From: Actinomycetota bacterium
Lineage (GTDB): Bacteria; Actinomycetota; Acidimicrobiia; Acidimicrobiales; Palsa-688
Direction of reading: 5' to 3'
DNA length: 64,000 bases
Assembly (NCBI GenBank): GCA_021323695.1
Contig: JAJPKN010000054.1
Span: 19,460 to 83,459 of the forward strand
In this document: positions 33,362 through 41,788 of the stretch, piece after piece
Layout: each line of letters begins with the position of its first letter
How positions within the stretch are numbered: the stretch's first letter is position 1
Made by a program: the position numbers and the translations under genes
Notes under the pieces: model-generated
What the model was told of the DNA's origin: nothing
What the model saw: only the letters and a program-made list of their open reading frames with translations
Database searches by the model: none

Positions 33362-33367
33362 ATGGTA
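33362..33367 (-). promoter_or_regulatory. -10 element of leaderless queF promoter
   Basis: TACCAT on the minus strand, separated from the queF ATG (33355) by 6 nt. No Shine-Dalgarno is present. A preQ1 riboswitch was looked for upstream and not found. Confidence 0.55.
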
Positions 33368-33495
33368 CCCAGCCCGCAACCGCCCGGCTACCGCCGGGCG
33401 CCAGGCCAAGGCCGGCCACAGGGCAGGTGTTGGGCACGTCGAAGCCTGGCCGTTCGGCCGATTAGAACCCGGTCGCCTCGGTTGTGTAGAAAGTA

Positions 33496-34116
33496 GTGGT
33501 AGTGAGCGCCCTGAGCACGCCTGCACCCCCCCCGGGCCATACCCGGCCCCTCAACCCCGCCGACTACCGCCCCGCGCTGGTCAACGTCGGGGTCATCGTC
33601 TGGCTGGCGTCGGAGCTCATGTTCTTCAGCGGGTTGTTCGCCACCTACCTGACCCTCCGGGCCGCCACCGTGAACTGGCCACCGTTCGGCGACAAGGTGG
33701 ACCCCAAGACCGTGGGTGTGGCCACCGTCGTGCTGGTGCTCTCGTCGGGGACCATGCAGCTGGCCATGCGGGCCAGCCATCAGGGCAACCTAGCCGGCTT
33801 CAGGGCCTGGTTGGCCTTCACCTGGGCGCTGGGCGCCATCTTCGAGGGCATGCAGGTGGTGGACTACCTGACCCGCAACTTCAGCCTCCAGCAGAGCGCC
33901 TACAGCGGGGCCTTCTACGTGCTCACCGGCATCCACTGGCTGCACGTGCTGGGGGGCCTGGGCGGGATGGTCTTCATGTTCTTCCGGTCCTTCAACCCCC
34001 GCACCCATTTCGGAGGGGCCCGCAGCGCCCCCGCCGTCGACATGCTGACCTACTACTGGCACTTCGTGGACGTGGTATGGATCGCCCTTTACGCGATGAT
34101 CTTCCTGCTGCAATGA
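33496..34116 (+). CDS. ctaE: cytochrome c oxidase subunit III
   Basis: A 206-residue, five-helix subunit III of aa3-type cytochrome c oxidase. The SELMFFSGLFATYLTLR, GAIFEGMQVVDYL and FYVLTGIHWLHVLGG blocks and the final YWHFVDVVWIALYAMIFLL are typical. GTG 33496 is used; GTG 33502 is possible. It leads a ctaE-qcrC-qcrA-qcrB operon, and its stop overlaps the qcrC start (ATGA). The catalytic subunits ctaD and ctaC are not in the window. Confidence 0.95.
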   Translation: MVVSALSTPAPPPGHTRPLNPADYRPALVNVGVIVWLASELMFFSGLFATYLTLRAATVNWPPFGDKVDPKTVGVATVVLVLSSGTMQLAMRASHQGNLAGFRAWLAFTWALGAIFEGMQVVDYLTRNFSLQQSAYSGAFYVLTGIHWLHVLGGLGGMVFMFFRSFNPRTHFGGARSAPAVDMLTYYWHFVDVVWIALYAMIFLLQ

Positions 34117-34958
34117 AGCCAGGGCAGTGGTCGAGCTGGTTGAGCCGTGCCCGGCTTTCACCCGAGCGGCGGCGGTTGCTGGCCGGGCCCACCGCAGTGG
34201 TGGGCTTGTCGGTGGTCGCCTTCTCGGTCCTGCTGTGGGCCTCGGGTGCCCCCGCCCAGACCCAGGCGGCCAGCGCTCCCCCGGCGGTGGACATCGCGGT
34301 GGGCGAGGCGCTCTACAACGCCCACTGCGAGAGCTGCCATGGCGCCGGCGGGGTGGGGGGCGTCGCCCCTCAGTTGGTCCAGGTGGGTGCCGCGGCGGCC
34401 GACTTCTACCTCTCGACTGGGCGGATGCCGCTCGACTCGGTCCACGACCAGCCCACCCCGCACACCCCCTACTTCAGCAAGGCTCAGATCGCCGACATCG
34501 TCGCCTACATCAACGCCCTGGGTGTGGAGCACGGGACGCCCGGGCCGGGCATCCCCTCGGTGACCCCCGCCTGCGCCGAGGCCACGGCCGGCTGCCCGAC
34601 CCTGTCCCAGGGCCAGCAGCTGTACCTGATGAACTGTGCCCAGTGCCACGATGCCTCCGGCAGCGGCGGTGAGCTCAGCCACGGCTATGTGGTCCCCAGC
34701 CTGCGCTCGGCCACGCCCACCCAGGTTGCCGAAGCGGCTCGGGTCGGCCCTCGGCCCATGCCGAGCTTCGGGCCGGGCCAGCTGTCCAACGAACAGCTCT
34801 CCGCCATTGCCGACTACGTGCACTACCTGAGCACCACCCCCGACCCCGGAGGCCTGGGCATAGCCCACTTCGGGCCGGTGCCCGAGGGCTTCGTAGGCGT
34901 CATCTTCGGCTTGGGGGTGCTGCTCGTCGCCGCCCGCCTGATAGGGAACCGAGGGTGA
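34113..34958 (+). CDS. qcrC: di-haem cytochrome c subunit of the bc1-aa3 supercomplex
   Basis: A 281-residue membrane-anchored cytochrome with an N-terminal helix (about 24-46), two class I cytochrome domains with haem motifs CESCH (about residue 72) and CAQCH (about residue 174), and a C-terminal helix (VGVIFGLGVLLVAARLI). In actinobacteria this QcrC passes electrons directly from the bc1 complex to the aa3 oxidase. The long open frame upstream is not used: ATG 34113 overlaps the ctaE stop. Confidence 0.94.
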   Translation: MKPGQWSSWLSRARLSPERRRLLAGPTAVVGLSVVAFSVLLWASGAPAQTQAASAPPAVDIAVGEALYNAHCESCHGAGGVGGVAPQLVQVGAAAADFYLSTGRMPLDSVHDQPTPHTPYFSKAQIADIVAYINALGVEHGTPGPGIPSVTPACAEATAGCPTLSQGQQLYLMNCAQCHDASGSGGELSHGYVVPSLRSATPTQVAEAARVGPRPMPSFGPGQLSNEQLSAIADYVHYLSTTPDPGGLGIAHFGPVPEGFVGVIFGLGVLLVAARLIGNRG

Positions 34959-35971
34959 GCGAGGAGCTGCCCTTCCCGAGGGTGGTCACCGGCACCCACG
35001 GGCCCGAAGAGGGCGCCGGGGCGGGCACCCCCTGGCCCGGGGACGTGCCCCCCGAGCAGGACGACACCTGGTACCCGCTGCGGGACGACCCCTGGCGGGC
35101 CCGGCGGGTGGAGCTGTTCATCGCCTTGTTGTGGGGGGTCACGGCCGCCTGCGGTACCGGGCTCATGGCCGTGTACTGGATGGGGGGCCAGGCCCAGCTC
35201 GAGGGGGCGCTCCTGTTCTGCGGTTTCAGCGCCCTGGGGGCCGGCCTGGTCATCTGGGCCCGCCGGCTGGTCCCCGGCCAGGAGGTGGTCGGCAGCCGCG
35301 GGGAGCACACCTCTGCCCCCGAGGACCGTTCGGGCGTGGTGGGCTCATTGTCCCGGGGCACCGACGCCATGCTGTCCCGGCGGGGCTTCTTGGTCAAAAG
35401 GGTGCTGGTCCCCGTGGGTGGCGTGTTCGGCATTGCCGCCCTGTGGCCCCTGGCCTCGCTGGGCAGCCGGCCCGACCGGGCACTTTTCCACACCAAGTGG
35501 TACCCCGGTGCCCGCCTGGTCACCGAAGACGGCCGGGCCGTGCACGTCGACGACATCGTGGTGGGCGGCGAGCTCACGGTCTTCCCCGAGGGCTTCATCG
35601 AGGACCCGATGTCAGCGGCCGTCGTCATCAACATCGGCCGGGACAAGCTCCAGGCGCACACGGTCAATGGCTACAACCAGGCGGGCTTCGAGGTGGTCTC
35701 GGGGGGCAACGGCATCGTGGCGTTCTCCAAGATCTGCACCCACGCCGGCTGCCCGGTCAGCCTCTTCAACGTTCTCGCCATGCAGCTGATCTGCCCCTGC
35801 CACCAGTCGACCTTCGACATCCTCCAAGACTGTGCCCCCGTGTTCGGGCCGGCCAGCCGGCCCTTGCCCCAACTGCCCCTCGGGGTGAGGCCGGACGGTT
35901 ACCTCATCGCCACCCGGGACTTCGTCGAGCCGGTCGGCCCTGGCTTTTGGGACCGGGGGTCCGAGCCGTGA
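34955..35971 (+). CDS. qcrA: Rieske iron-sulfur subunit of cytochrome bc1
   Basis: A 338-residue actinobacterial-type Rieske protein with extra N-terminal membrane helices (about 50-110 and 150-170) and a C-terminal [2Fe-2S] domain: CTHAGCPVSLF and CPCHQSTFDI give the Cys-His/Cys-His ligands. It accepts electrons from menaquinol in QcrB and passes them to QcrC. The start overlaps qcrC (GTGA) and the stop overlaps qcrB (GTGA). Confidence 0.95.
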   Translation: MSEELPFPRVVTGTHGPEEGAGAGTPWPGDVPPEQDDTWYPLRDDPWRARRVELFIALLWGVTAACGTGLMAVYWMGGQAQLEGALLFCGFSALGAGLVIWARRLVPGQEVVGSRGEHTSAPEDRSGVVGSLSRGTDAMLSRRGFLVKRVLVPVGGVFGIAALWPLASLGSRPDRALFHTKWYPGARLVTEDGRAVHVDDIVVGGELTVFPEGFIEDPMSAAVVINIGRDKLQAHTVNGYNQAGFEVVSGGNGIVAFSKICTHAGCPVSLFNVLAMQLICPCHQSTFDILQDCAPVFGPASRPLPQLPLGVRPDGYLIATRDFVEPVGPGFWDRGSEP

Positions 35972-37473
35972 GCACGCTGGCGGAGAGGGCGGCCGCCCGC
36001 AAGCGGGCCGAGCGCAGCCAGAGCGCGCTCGACTGGCTCGACGACCGGCTCGGGTCGTCCAAGTGGCTGCGTTCGGCCATGGACAAGATCTTCCCCGACC
36101 ACTGGTCGTTCATGGTCGGCGAGATCGCCATGTACAGCTTCGTGATCCTGGTCGCCACCGGGATCTACCTCACCTTTTTCTACAACGCCTCGGGTGCCGA
36201 AGTCGTCTACCACGGGCCTTACCGGCCCCTGGACGGCCAGAAGATGACCATTGCCTATGAATCGGTCATCAACCTCTCCTTCAGCGTGCGGGCCGGGCTC
36301 ATCATGCGCCAGGCGCACCACTGGGCCGCGCTCATCTTCATCGCTGCCATCGTGTTCCACATGGGCCGGATTTTCTTCACCGGGGCCTTCCGCCGGCCTC
36401 GCGAGGTCAACTGGGTGATCGGTACCACCCTGTTGCTGACCGCCATGTTGGAGGGCTTCTCCGGCTACTCGCTGCCCGACGACCTCCTCTCCGGCGGAGG
36501 CTTGCGCATCTTGTACTCGATCGTCCAGTCCGTCCCGATCGTGGGGACCTGGCTGGCTGCCGACCTCTGGGGCGGCAACACCTTCCCTGGCAACGGGGAT
36601 TTCTTCCCCCGGCTGTTCGTCCTGCACGAGTTCGTCCTGCCGCTCACCCTGGCCGGTCTGCTCGGTGCCCACTTGGCCGTGCTGTGGCGCCAGAAGCACA
36701 CCGACTTCCCCGGGCCGGGCAAGACCGAGCACAACATAGTGGGCAGCCGCTTGTGGCCCCAGTACTTCGTCAAGACCAACGCCCTTTTGCTGTTCGTCGC
36801 CGGGGTGGTCTTCGGCCTCGGCGGGCTGGTGCAGATCAACCCCGTCTGGGTCTACGGGCCCTACGAGGCGGCCCGGGCCAGCTCGGGCACCCAGCCGGAC
36901 TGGTACATCGGCTGGCTGGACGGTGCCCTGCGGCTGTGGCCGCACTGGGAGTTCCGCAGCTTCGGCCACGAGATCCCCAACCCCTTCTTCCCCGGCATCT
37001 TGATCCCGGGCATCTTGTTCGCGGTCATCTATGCCTGGCCCTGGCTCGACAAGCGGATCTACCGTGATTACGGGGAGCACAACCTGCTCGACCGGCCGCG
37101 GGACAAGCCGCTGCGCACAGCGCTGGGGGTGGCGGCATTGGCCTTCTTCGTGGACCTCACCCTGGCCAGCGCCACCGACCTGATCGGCAACGCCTTGGGG
37201 GTCCCCTTCGAGACGCTGATCGAGCTGATGCAGTACGGGACGTTCGTGGCCCCCATCGTGGCCGGGGTGGTCGCCTTCCGGGTGTGCGTGCGCCTGCAGC
37301 GGGGCCAGGTGCACCCCATCCAGCGGCCAGTGGGCGGCATCATGGTGCGCGATGCCCGGGGTGGCTACCACACCGTCGGGGCGGCCCACGACGGCCATGA
37401 GGCCAGCGCTGAGGAGCACGGGCTCGAGCCGGCGGGCGCGGGGCCACCCGCCGGCGCCTCCGAGGCGCACTAG
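35968..37473 (+). CDS. qcrB: cytochrome b subunit of cytochrome bc1
   Basis: A 501-residue cytochrome b with eight or more helices. Haem-ligand histidines lie in RQAHHWAALIFIAAIVFHMGR, shown here in part, and in RLFVLHEFVLPLTLAGLLGAH. The Qo-site motif is PDWY, the actinobacterial form of PEWY. A hydrophilic C-terminal tail rich in Gly, Ala and His extends beyond the last helix. GTG 35968 overlaps the qcrA stop; the longer upstream frame is not used. The stop codon lies in the first unit of a 25-bp tandem repeat. Confidence 0.95.
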   Translation: MSTLAERAAARKRAERSQSALDWLDDRLGSSKWLRSAMDKIFPDHWSFMVGEIAMYSFVILVATGIYLTFFYNASGAEVVYHGPYRPLDGQKMTIAYESVINLSFSVRAGLIMRQAHHWAALIFIAAIVFHMGRIFFTGAFRRPREVNWVIGTTLLLTAMLEGFSGYSLPDDLLSGGGLRILYSIVQSVPIVGTWLAADLWGGNTFPGNGDFFPRLFVLHEFVLPLTLAGLLGAHLAVLWRQKHTDFPGPGKTEHNIVGSRLWPQYFVKTNALLLFVAGVVFGLGGLVQINPVWVYGPYEAARASSGTQPDWYIGWLDGALRLWPHWEFRSFGHEIPNPFFPGILIPGILFAVIYAWPWLDKRIYRDYGEHNLLDRPRDKPLRTALGVAALAFFVDLTLASATDLIGNALGVPFETLIELMQYGTFVAPIVAGVVAFRVCVRLQRGQVHPIQRPVGGIMVRDARGGYHTVGAAHDGHEASAEEHGLEPAGAGPPAGASEAH

Positions 37474-37540
37474 CAGCCACGGCCCCCCAAGCGCGCCGGC
37501 GGCCACGGGCCCCAAGCGCACTAGCGGCCACCGCCCCCGA
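37465..37540 (+). repeat. three imperfect 25-26 bp tandem repeats after qcrB
   Basis: Units at 37465-37490, 37491-37515 and 37516-37540 share the pattern GCGC(A/G)C..GC(A/G)GCCAC(G/C)G.CCCC. Unit 1 includes the qcrB TAG stop, and unit 3 ends 2 bp before the glgC -10 hexamer. The array fills the whole qcrB-glgC spacer. Confidence 0.75.
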
Positions 37541-37542
37541 GG

Positions 37543-37548
37543 TAGCGT
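37543..37548 (+). promoter_or_regulatory. -10 element of leaderless glgC promoter
   Basis: TAGCGT ends 6 nt before GTG 37555. No Shine-Dalgarno precedes the start. No -35 is evident because the upstream sequence is the 25-bp repeat array. Confidence 0.55.
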
Positions 37549-37554
37549 GGCGGC

Positions 37555-38784
37555 GTGCCTCGCGTCCTTTCCATAGTGCTGGCCGGCGGGGAAGGCAAGC
37601 GCCTCCTGCCCCTCACCTTGGACCGGGCCAAGCCGGCGGTGCCCTTCGGCGGCCACTACCGCCTGATCGACTTCGCCCTGTCCAACTTGGCCAACGCCGA
37701 CCTGCTCAAGATCGTCGTCCTGACCCAGTACAAGAGCCACAGCCTGGACCTCCACATCACCCGCACCTGGCGCCTGTCCACCCTCCTCGGCAGCTACGTG
37801 ACCCCGGTACCGGCTCAGATGCGCCGGGGGCCGTGGTGGTTCTCGGGCAGCGCCGACGCCATCTACCAGAACCTCAACATCATCGGCGATGAAAAGCCCG
37901 ATTACATATTGGTGTTCGGTGCTGACCACATCTACCGCATGGACCCCCGCCAGATGCTGGCCCAGCACATCGACACCGGGGCTTCGGCCACGGTGGCGGC
38001 CGTAGCCCTGCCGGTGGCCGAGGCGCGCGGCTTCGGGGTGGTCGAGCCTGCCCCCAACAGCACCAAGGTGGAACGTTTCTTGGAAAAACCCTCCGACCCC
38101 CAAGCGGTTGCCGCCGGGCGGGACCGCCTGTACGTGTCCATGGGCAATTACATCTTCAACGCCAGCGCCCTGGTGGACGTGCTGCGCCAGGACGCCCAAG
38201 AGCCAGGCAGCCGCCACGACATGGGCGGGGACATCATCCCCCGGTTCGTCGAGGCGGGGGAGGCGCACCTGTACGATTTCGCCACCAACGACGTCCCCGG
38301 TTGCACCGAGCACGAACGAGGCTACTGGCGTGACGTGGGCACCCTGGACAGCTATTACGACGCCAGCATGGACCTGGTGGCTGTGCAGCCCGCGTTCAAC
38401 CTCTACAACGCTGACTGGCCCATCCTCACCAGCCCTCCTGTGCTGCCTCCGGCCAAGTTCGTCTTCGAGGAGCCCCACCGTGCCGGCCAGGCTTTCAACT
38501 CGATAGTCTCCGGCGGCGCCATCATCTCGGGCGGCACCGTCCGCCACTCGGTCATATCGCCCGGTGTGGTGGTGGAGGAGGGCGCCCTGGTCGAGGACTC
38601 GGTGGTCATGGACTACGTGCGCATAGGCCCGGGAGCGGTGGTGAAGCGGGCCATCATCGACAAGAACGTGGTGGTCGAGCCGGGCGTGCGCCTGGGGGCC
38701 GAGCCCGAGGTCGACGCCAGCCACTACACGGTCTCCGCCCGCGGCGTGGTCGTGGTGGGCAAGGGGGAGAAGGTGGTTGCTTGA
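37555..38784 (+). CDS. glgC: glucose-1-phosphate adenylyltransferase
   Basis: A 409-residue ADP-glucose pyrophosphorylase, the first committed step of bacterial glycogen and maltosyl-glucan synthesis. The N-terminal nucleotidyltransferase domain has [36 protein letters not shown] and ERFLEKP. The C-terminal left-handed beta-helix is present ([15 protein letters not shown]). The stop overlaps the next start as TTGA, so it is coupled to glgM. Confidence 0.96.
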   Translation: MPRVLSIVLAGGEGKRLLPLTLDRAKPAVPFGGHYRLIDFALSNLANADLLKIVVLTQYKSHSLDLHITRTWRLSTLLGSYVTPVPAQMRRGPWWFSGSADAIYQNLNIIGDEKPDYILVFGADHIYRMDPRQMLAQHIDTGASATVAAVALPVAEARGFGVVEPAPNSTKVERFLEKPSDPQAVAAGRDRLYVSMGNYIFNASALVDVLRQDAQEPGSRHDMGGDIIPRFVEAGEAHLYDFATNDVPGCTEHERGYWRDVGTLDSYYDASMDLVAVQPAFNLYNADWPILTSPPVLPPAKFVFEEPHRAGQAFNSIVSGGAIISGGTVRHSVISPGVVVEEGALVEDSVVMDYVRIGPGAVVKRAIIDKNVVVEPGVRLGAEPEVDASHYTVSARGVVVVGKGEKVVA

Positions 38785-39989
38785 CCCGCGTCGCCCTGCT
38801 GAGCCGGGAGTACCCGCCGGAGATCTACGGCGGCGCCGGGGTGCATGTCGAGCACCTGGCGCGCGAGCTGGCCCGGTTGGTGGACGTGAGGGTCCACTGC
38901 TTCGGTGCCCCTCGCCAGGACCCCCTGGTGGCTGGCACGTACGAGCCCTGGGACGCGTTGCCCAACGATGGCAAGGGCATGGCCCTGCGGTGGCTGTCGG
39001 GTGACCTGGCCATGGTGGCGGACCTGGCCGAGGCGGACGTGGTCCACAGCCACACCTGGTACACCAACTTTGCCGGCTACCTGGCCCAGGTCCTCTACGG
39101 CACCCCTCACGTCATGACGACCCACAGCCTGGAGCCGCTGCGGCCCTGGAAGGCAGACCAGCTCGGGGCGGGCTACCGGCTGTCCAGTTGGGTGGAGCGC
39201 ACCGCCATCGAGTCCGCCCAAGCCGTGATCGCCGTGTCCCAAGCGATGCGCGAGGACGTCCTCAGCGTCTACCCTGCTGTCGAGCCGGCCAAGGTCTGGG
39301 TGGTCCACAACGGCATCGACCCCGAGGAGTTCTTCCCTGACCCAGCTACCACCGGGCCCGAACGCCAGGGGGTGGACCCGGCCGCCCCCTTTGTGCTGTT
39401 CGTGGGGCGGGTCACCCGCCAAAAGGGGATCAGCTACCTGCTGGAGGCGGCCCGGCAGTTCGACCCCGCCCAGGTGGTCTTGTGCGCCGGCGCCCCGGAC
39501 ACGCCCGAGATCGGCGAGGAGGTGCGCCGGCAGGTGGGCGCCCTGGCCAAGGAGCGCCCGGGGGTGTTCTGGGTCGAGGAGATGCTCCCCCGGGCCGAGC
39601 TAGTCCAGCTCATGAGCCATGCCCGGGTCTTCGTGTGCCCCTCGGTCTACGAACCCTTTGGCCTCATCAACATCGAGGCCATGGCCTGCGGTGCGCCGGT
39701 GGTGGCCAGCGCGGTGGGCGGCATCCCCGAAGTCGTGGTGGACGGCGAGACCGGCTTCCTGGTGCCCTTCGAACGCAGTGGCGACGCCTACGGCACGCCG
39801 GCTGACCCGGTGGGCTTTGCCTCCGCCATCGCCGAGCGGGTCAACCGGCTCCTACGCGCCCCCGACCTGGCCGAGCGCCTGGGCCAGGCCGGCCGCCAGC
39901 GGGTGCTGGAGCATTTCACCTGGCGGGCTGTGGCCGAAAAGACCGCCCAGGTGTACCGGCAGGCCGCGCCCCGGGCCGGTCGGGCCTGA
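38781..39989 (+). CDS. glgM: GT4 glycosyltransferase, GlgM/actinobacterial glycogen synthase
   Basis: A 402-residue GT-B enzyme of the actinobacterial GlgA/GlgM type. The N-terminal acceptor motif [30 protein letters not shown], the donor site [10 protein letters not shown] and [20 protein letters not shown] are present. The mycobacterial homologue makes maltose-1-phosphate from ADP-glucose and glucose-1-phosphate and can also extend glycogen. The TTG start overlaps the glgC stop, so both enzymes of the ADP-glucose route are made together. Confidence 0.9.
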   Translation: MTRVALLSREYPPEIYGGAGVHVEHLARELARLVDVRVHCFGAPRQDPLVAGTYEPWDALPNDGKGMALRWLSGDLAMVADLAEADVVHSHTWYTNFAGYLAQVLYGTPHVMTTHSLEPLRPWKADQLGAGYRLSSWVERTAIESAQAVIAVSQAMREDVLSVYPAVEPAKVWVVHNGIDPEEFFPDPATTGPERQGVDPAAPFVLFVGRVTRQKGISYLLEAARQFDPAQVVLCAGAPDTPEIGEEVRRQVGALAKERPGVFWVEEMLPRAELVQLMSHARVFVCPSVYEPFGLINIEAMACGAPVVASAVGGIPEVVVDGETGFLVPFERSGDAYGTPADPVGFASAIAERVNRLLRAPDLAERLGQAGRQRVLEHFTWRAVAEKTAQVYRQAAPRAGRA

Positions 39990-40164
39990 GCGCCGCCCCC
40001 GGGGGAAGGCTTGCCGGAGGCGGCTGGGCCAGCCCTGCCGGCAACCTCCTGGGGCCCGCCAAGTGCCTGGTCAACAGGCAAAAGGGGTAGGCTGTGGCCA
40101 TCTCGGCTATGCTCTTTTGGCAGCCGTGGCGCCCCACTGCGGGTAGCCGTGCGGCTTCAGGGCC

Positions 40165-40854
40165 ATGATCCGCTTCAACCACGTCACCAAGACCTACCGG
40201 GGCTCGACGGTTGCCTTGAAGGACGTCTCGGTCGACATCAAGCGGGGCGAGTTCGTGTTCATCGTCGGGCCGTCGGGGTCGGGCAAGACGACGTTCCTGC
40301 GCCTGATAACCAAAGAAGAGGTGGCTGAAGAGGGCGAAGTCTGGGTGGCGGGCAAGGAGGTGGGGTCCTTGGCCCCCTGGAAGGTCCCTTACCTGAGGCG
40401 CAACATCGGCTGCGTGTTCCAGGACTTCCGGCTGCTGCCCACCCGGTCGGTCTACGACAACGTGGCGTTCGCCTTGGAGGTGATCGGCCGCCCCCGCCAC
40501 GTGGTGCGTTCCCAGGTGCCCCAGATCCTCAAGCTGGTGGGCCTGGAGACCAAGATGGACCGCCTGCCGGGCGAGCTGTCGGCGGGCGAGCAGCAACGGG
40601 TGGCCGTGGCCCGGGCCTTCGTCAACCGGCCGCTCATCTTGCTGGCGGACGAGCCGACCGGGAACCTGGACCCAGGCACTACCGGGGGCATCATGCGGCT
40701 GCTCGAACGCATAAACGAGTACGGGACCACGGTCGTGATGGCTACTCACGACCGCCAGATCGTAGACAGCATGCGCCGGCGGGTGATCGAGATGGGCCAG
40801 GGTTGCGTGGTGAGGGACCAGGCTCGGGGCGTCTACGGCATGGTAGATGCCTGA
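40165..40854 (+). CDS. ftsE: cell division ATP-binding protein FtsE
   Basis: A 229-residue ABC ATPase. Walker [10 protein letters not shown] (about residues 36-44), signature [15 protein letters not shown] and Walker [14 protein letters not shown] are intact, and [13 protein letters not shown] is the usual FtsE N-terminus. With FtsX it activates peptidoglycan hydrolases at the septum. AGGG precedes the ATG closely. The 175-bp spacer upstream contains possible -10 hexamers (TAGGCT, TATGCT) but no clear promoter. prfB, a common upstream neighbour, is absent. Confidence 0.95.
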   Translation: MIRFNHVTKTYRGSTVALKDVSVDIKRGEFVFIVGPSGSGKTTFLRLITKEEVAEEGEVWVAGKEVGSLAPWKVPYLRRNIGCVFQDFRLLPTRSVYDNVAFALEVIGRPRHVVRSQVPQILKLVGLETKMDRLPGELSAGEQQRVAVARAFVNRPLILLADEPTGNLDPGTTGGIMRLLERINEYGTTVVMATHDRQIVDSMRRRVIEMGQGCVVRDQARGVYGMVDA

Positions 40855-40872
40855 CCCGGAGGCGGCCGGCTG

Positions 40873-41760
40873 ATGGCCAGCGCCTACGTGCTGCGGGAAA
40901 CGGGCGGCAACCTGGTCCGCAACATCGTCATGACCGTCGCCGCCGTGGTCACCATGGCCGTCTCCCTGACCGCCCTGGGCGGGGTGCTGATCATGCGCCA
41001 GGCCATCAACAAGGCCACGGTCCAATGGCAGGGGGGAGTGCAGCTGGCGATCTTCATGAACCCGGGAGCTTCCGGCCAGGAGATCAAGGCTATCGGCGAC
41101 GAACTGCACGCCATGGTGCCCCAGGAGGTCCAAAAGTACTGGTGGGTGGACAAGCAGAAGGCTTACGCCGAGTTCAAGGAGATGTTCGCCGGGGAGCCCG
41201 CCTTCATCAAGGTGATGACGGTCCAGCAGATGCCGCCGTCCTACCGGGTGGTCCCCGCCAAAGCCCAAAACGTCCCCCAACTGGCCGCTGAGTTCAACAA
41301 CCAGCCCGGTGTGCACAAAGTCGGGTACCCCCAGCAGGCCATCAACCAGATGCTGTCGCATTTCAGCACCCTGCGCACGGTGGCCCTCGTGCTGGCGGCG
41401 GGCGTCATGGTGGGGGCCATCGCCCTCATTGTCAACACGATCCAGTTGGCCATCTTCTCCCGGAGGCGAGAGGTTGCTGTCATGAAGCTGGTGGGCGCGA
41501 CCAACTGGTTCATCAGGGTCCCCTTCATGCTGGAAGGGCTGGCCCACGGCTTGGTCGGGGCCATAGTGGCCTTCGCGCTCACCTACTTCTCCCGGGGGAC
41601 CATAGCGTCGTTCGTAGGCAACAACTCGCTCAACTACGGTGCCCCCCTTTACGTGAGCCCGCACGAGGCGGTGATGACGGGCGTGTTCATCTTGGTGGTG
41701 GGCATGTTGGTGGGGACCTTGGGCTCGGCCTTCGCCGTAAGGAGGTTCCTCGTGGTCTGA
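40873..41760 (+). CDS. ftsX: cell division protein FtsX
   Basis: A 295-residue permease-like partner of FtsE: one N-terminal helix (about 16-40), an extracytoplasmic loop of about 130 residues, then three C-terminal helices (FtsX domain, with FSRRREVAVMKLVGATNWFIR between them). The loop normally contacts a cell-wall hydrolase or its activator. The start is 18 bp after ftsE, and a GGAGGC Shine-Dalgarno overlaps the spacer. Confidence 0.94.
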   Translation: MASAYVLRETGGNLVRNIVMTVAAVVTMAVSLTALGGVLIMRQAINKATVQWQGGVQLAIFMNPGASGQEIKAIGDELHAMVPQEVQKYWWVDKQKAYAEFKEMFAGEPAFIKVMTVQQMPPSYRVVPAKAQNVPQLAAEFNNQPGVHKVGYPQQAINQMLSHFSTLRTVALVLAAGVMVGAIALIVNTIQLAIFSRRREVAVMKLVGATNWFIRVPFMLEGLAHGLVGAIVAFALTYFSRGTIASFVGNNSLNYGAPLYVSPHEAVMTGVFILVVGMLVGTLGSAFAVRRFLVV

Positions 41761-41775
41761 GCCAGCCGGGTGGCT

Positions 41776-41781
41776 TAGGCT
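41776..41781 (+). promoter_or_regulatory. -10 element of leaderless GH15 gene promoter
   Basis: TAGGCT ends 7 nt before GTG 41789. It lies 15 bp after the ftsX stop, so this gene is transcribed separately from ftsEX. Confidence 0.6.
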
Positions 41782-41788
41782 TGCCCGT

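Noticed and set aside
33356..33480. preQ1 riboswitch upstream of queF
   Set aside because: No preQ1-I or preQ1-II consensus was seen, and the -10 hexamer 6 nt before the ATG leaves no room for a leader.
35899..38724. 941-codon minus-strand open frame opposite qcrB and glgC
   Set aside because: Shadow of two certain genes on the plus strand; no start signal or family resemblance.
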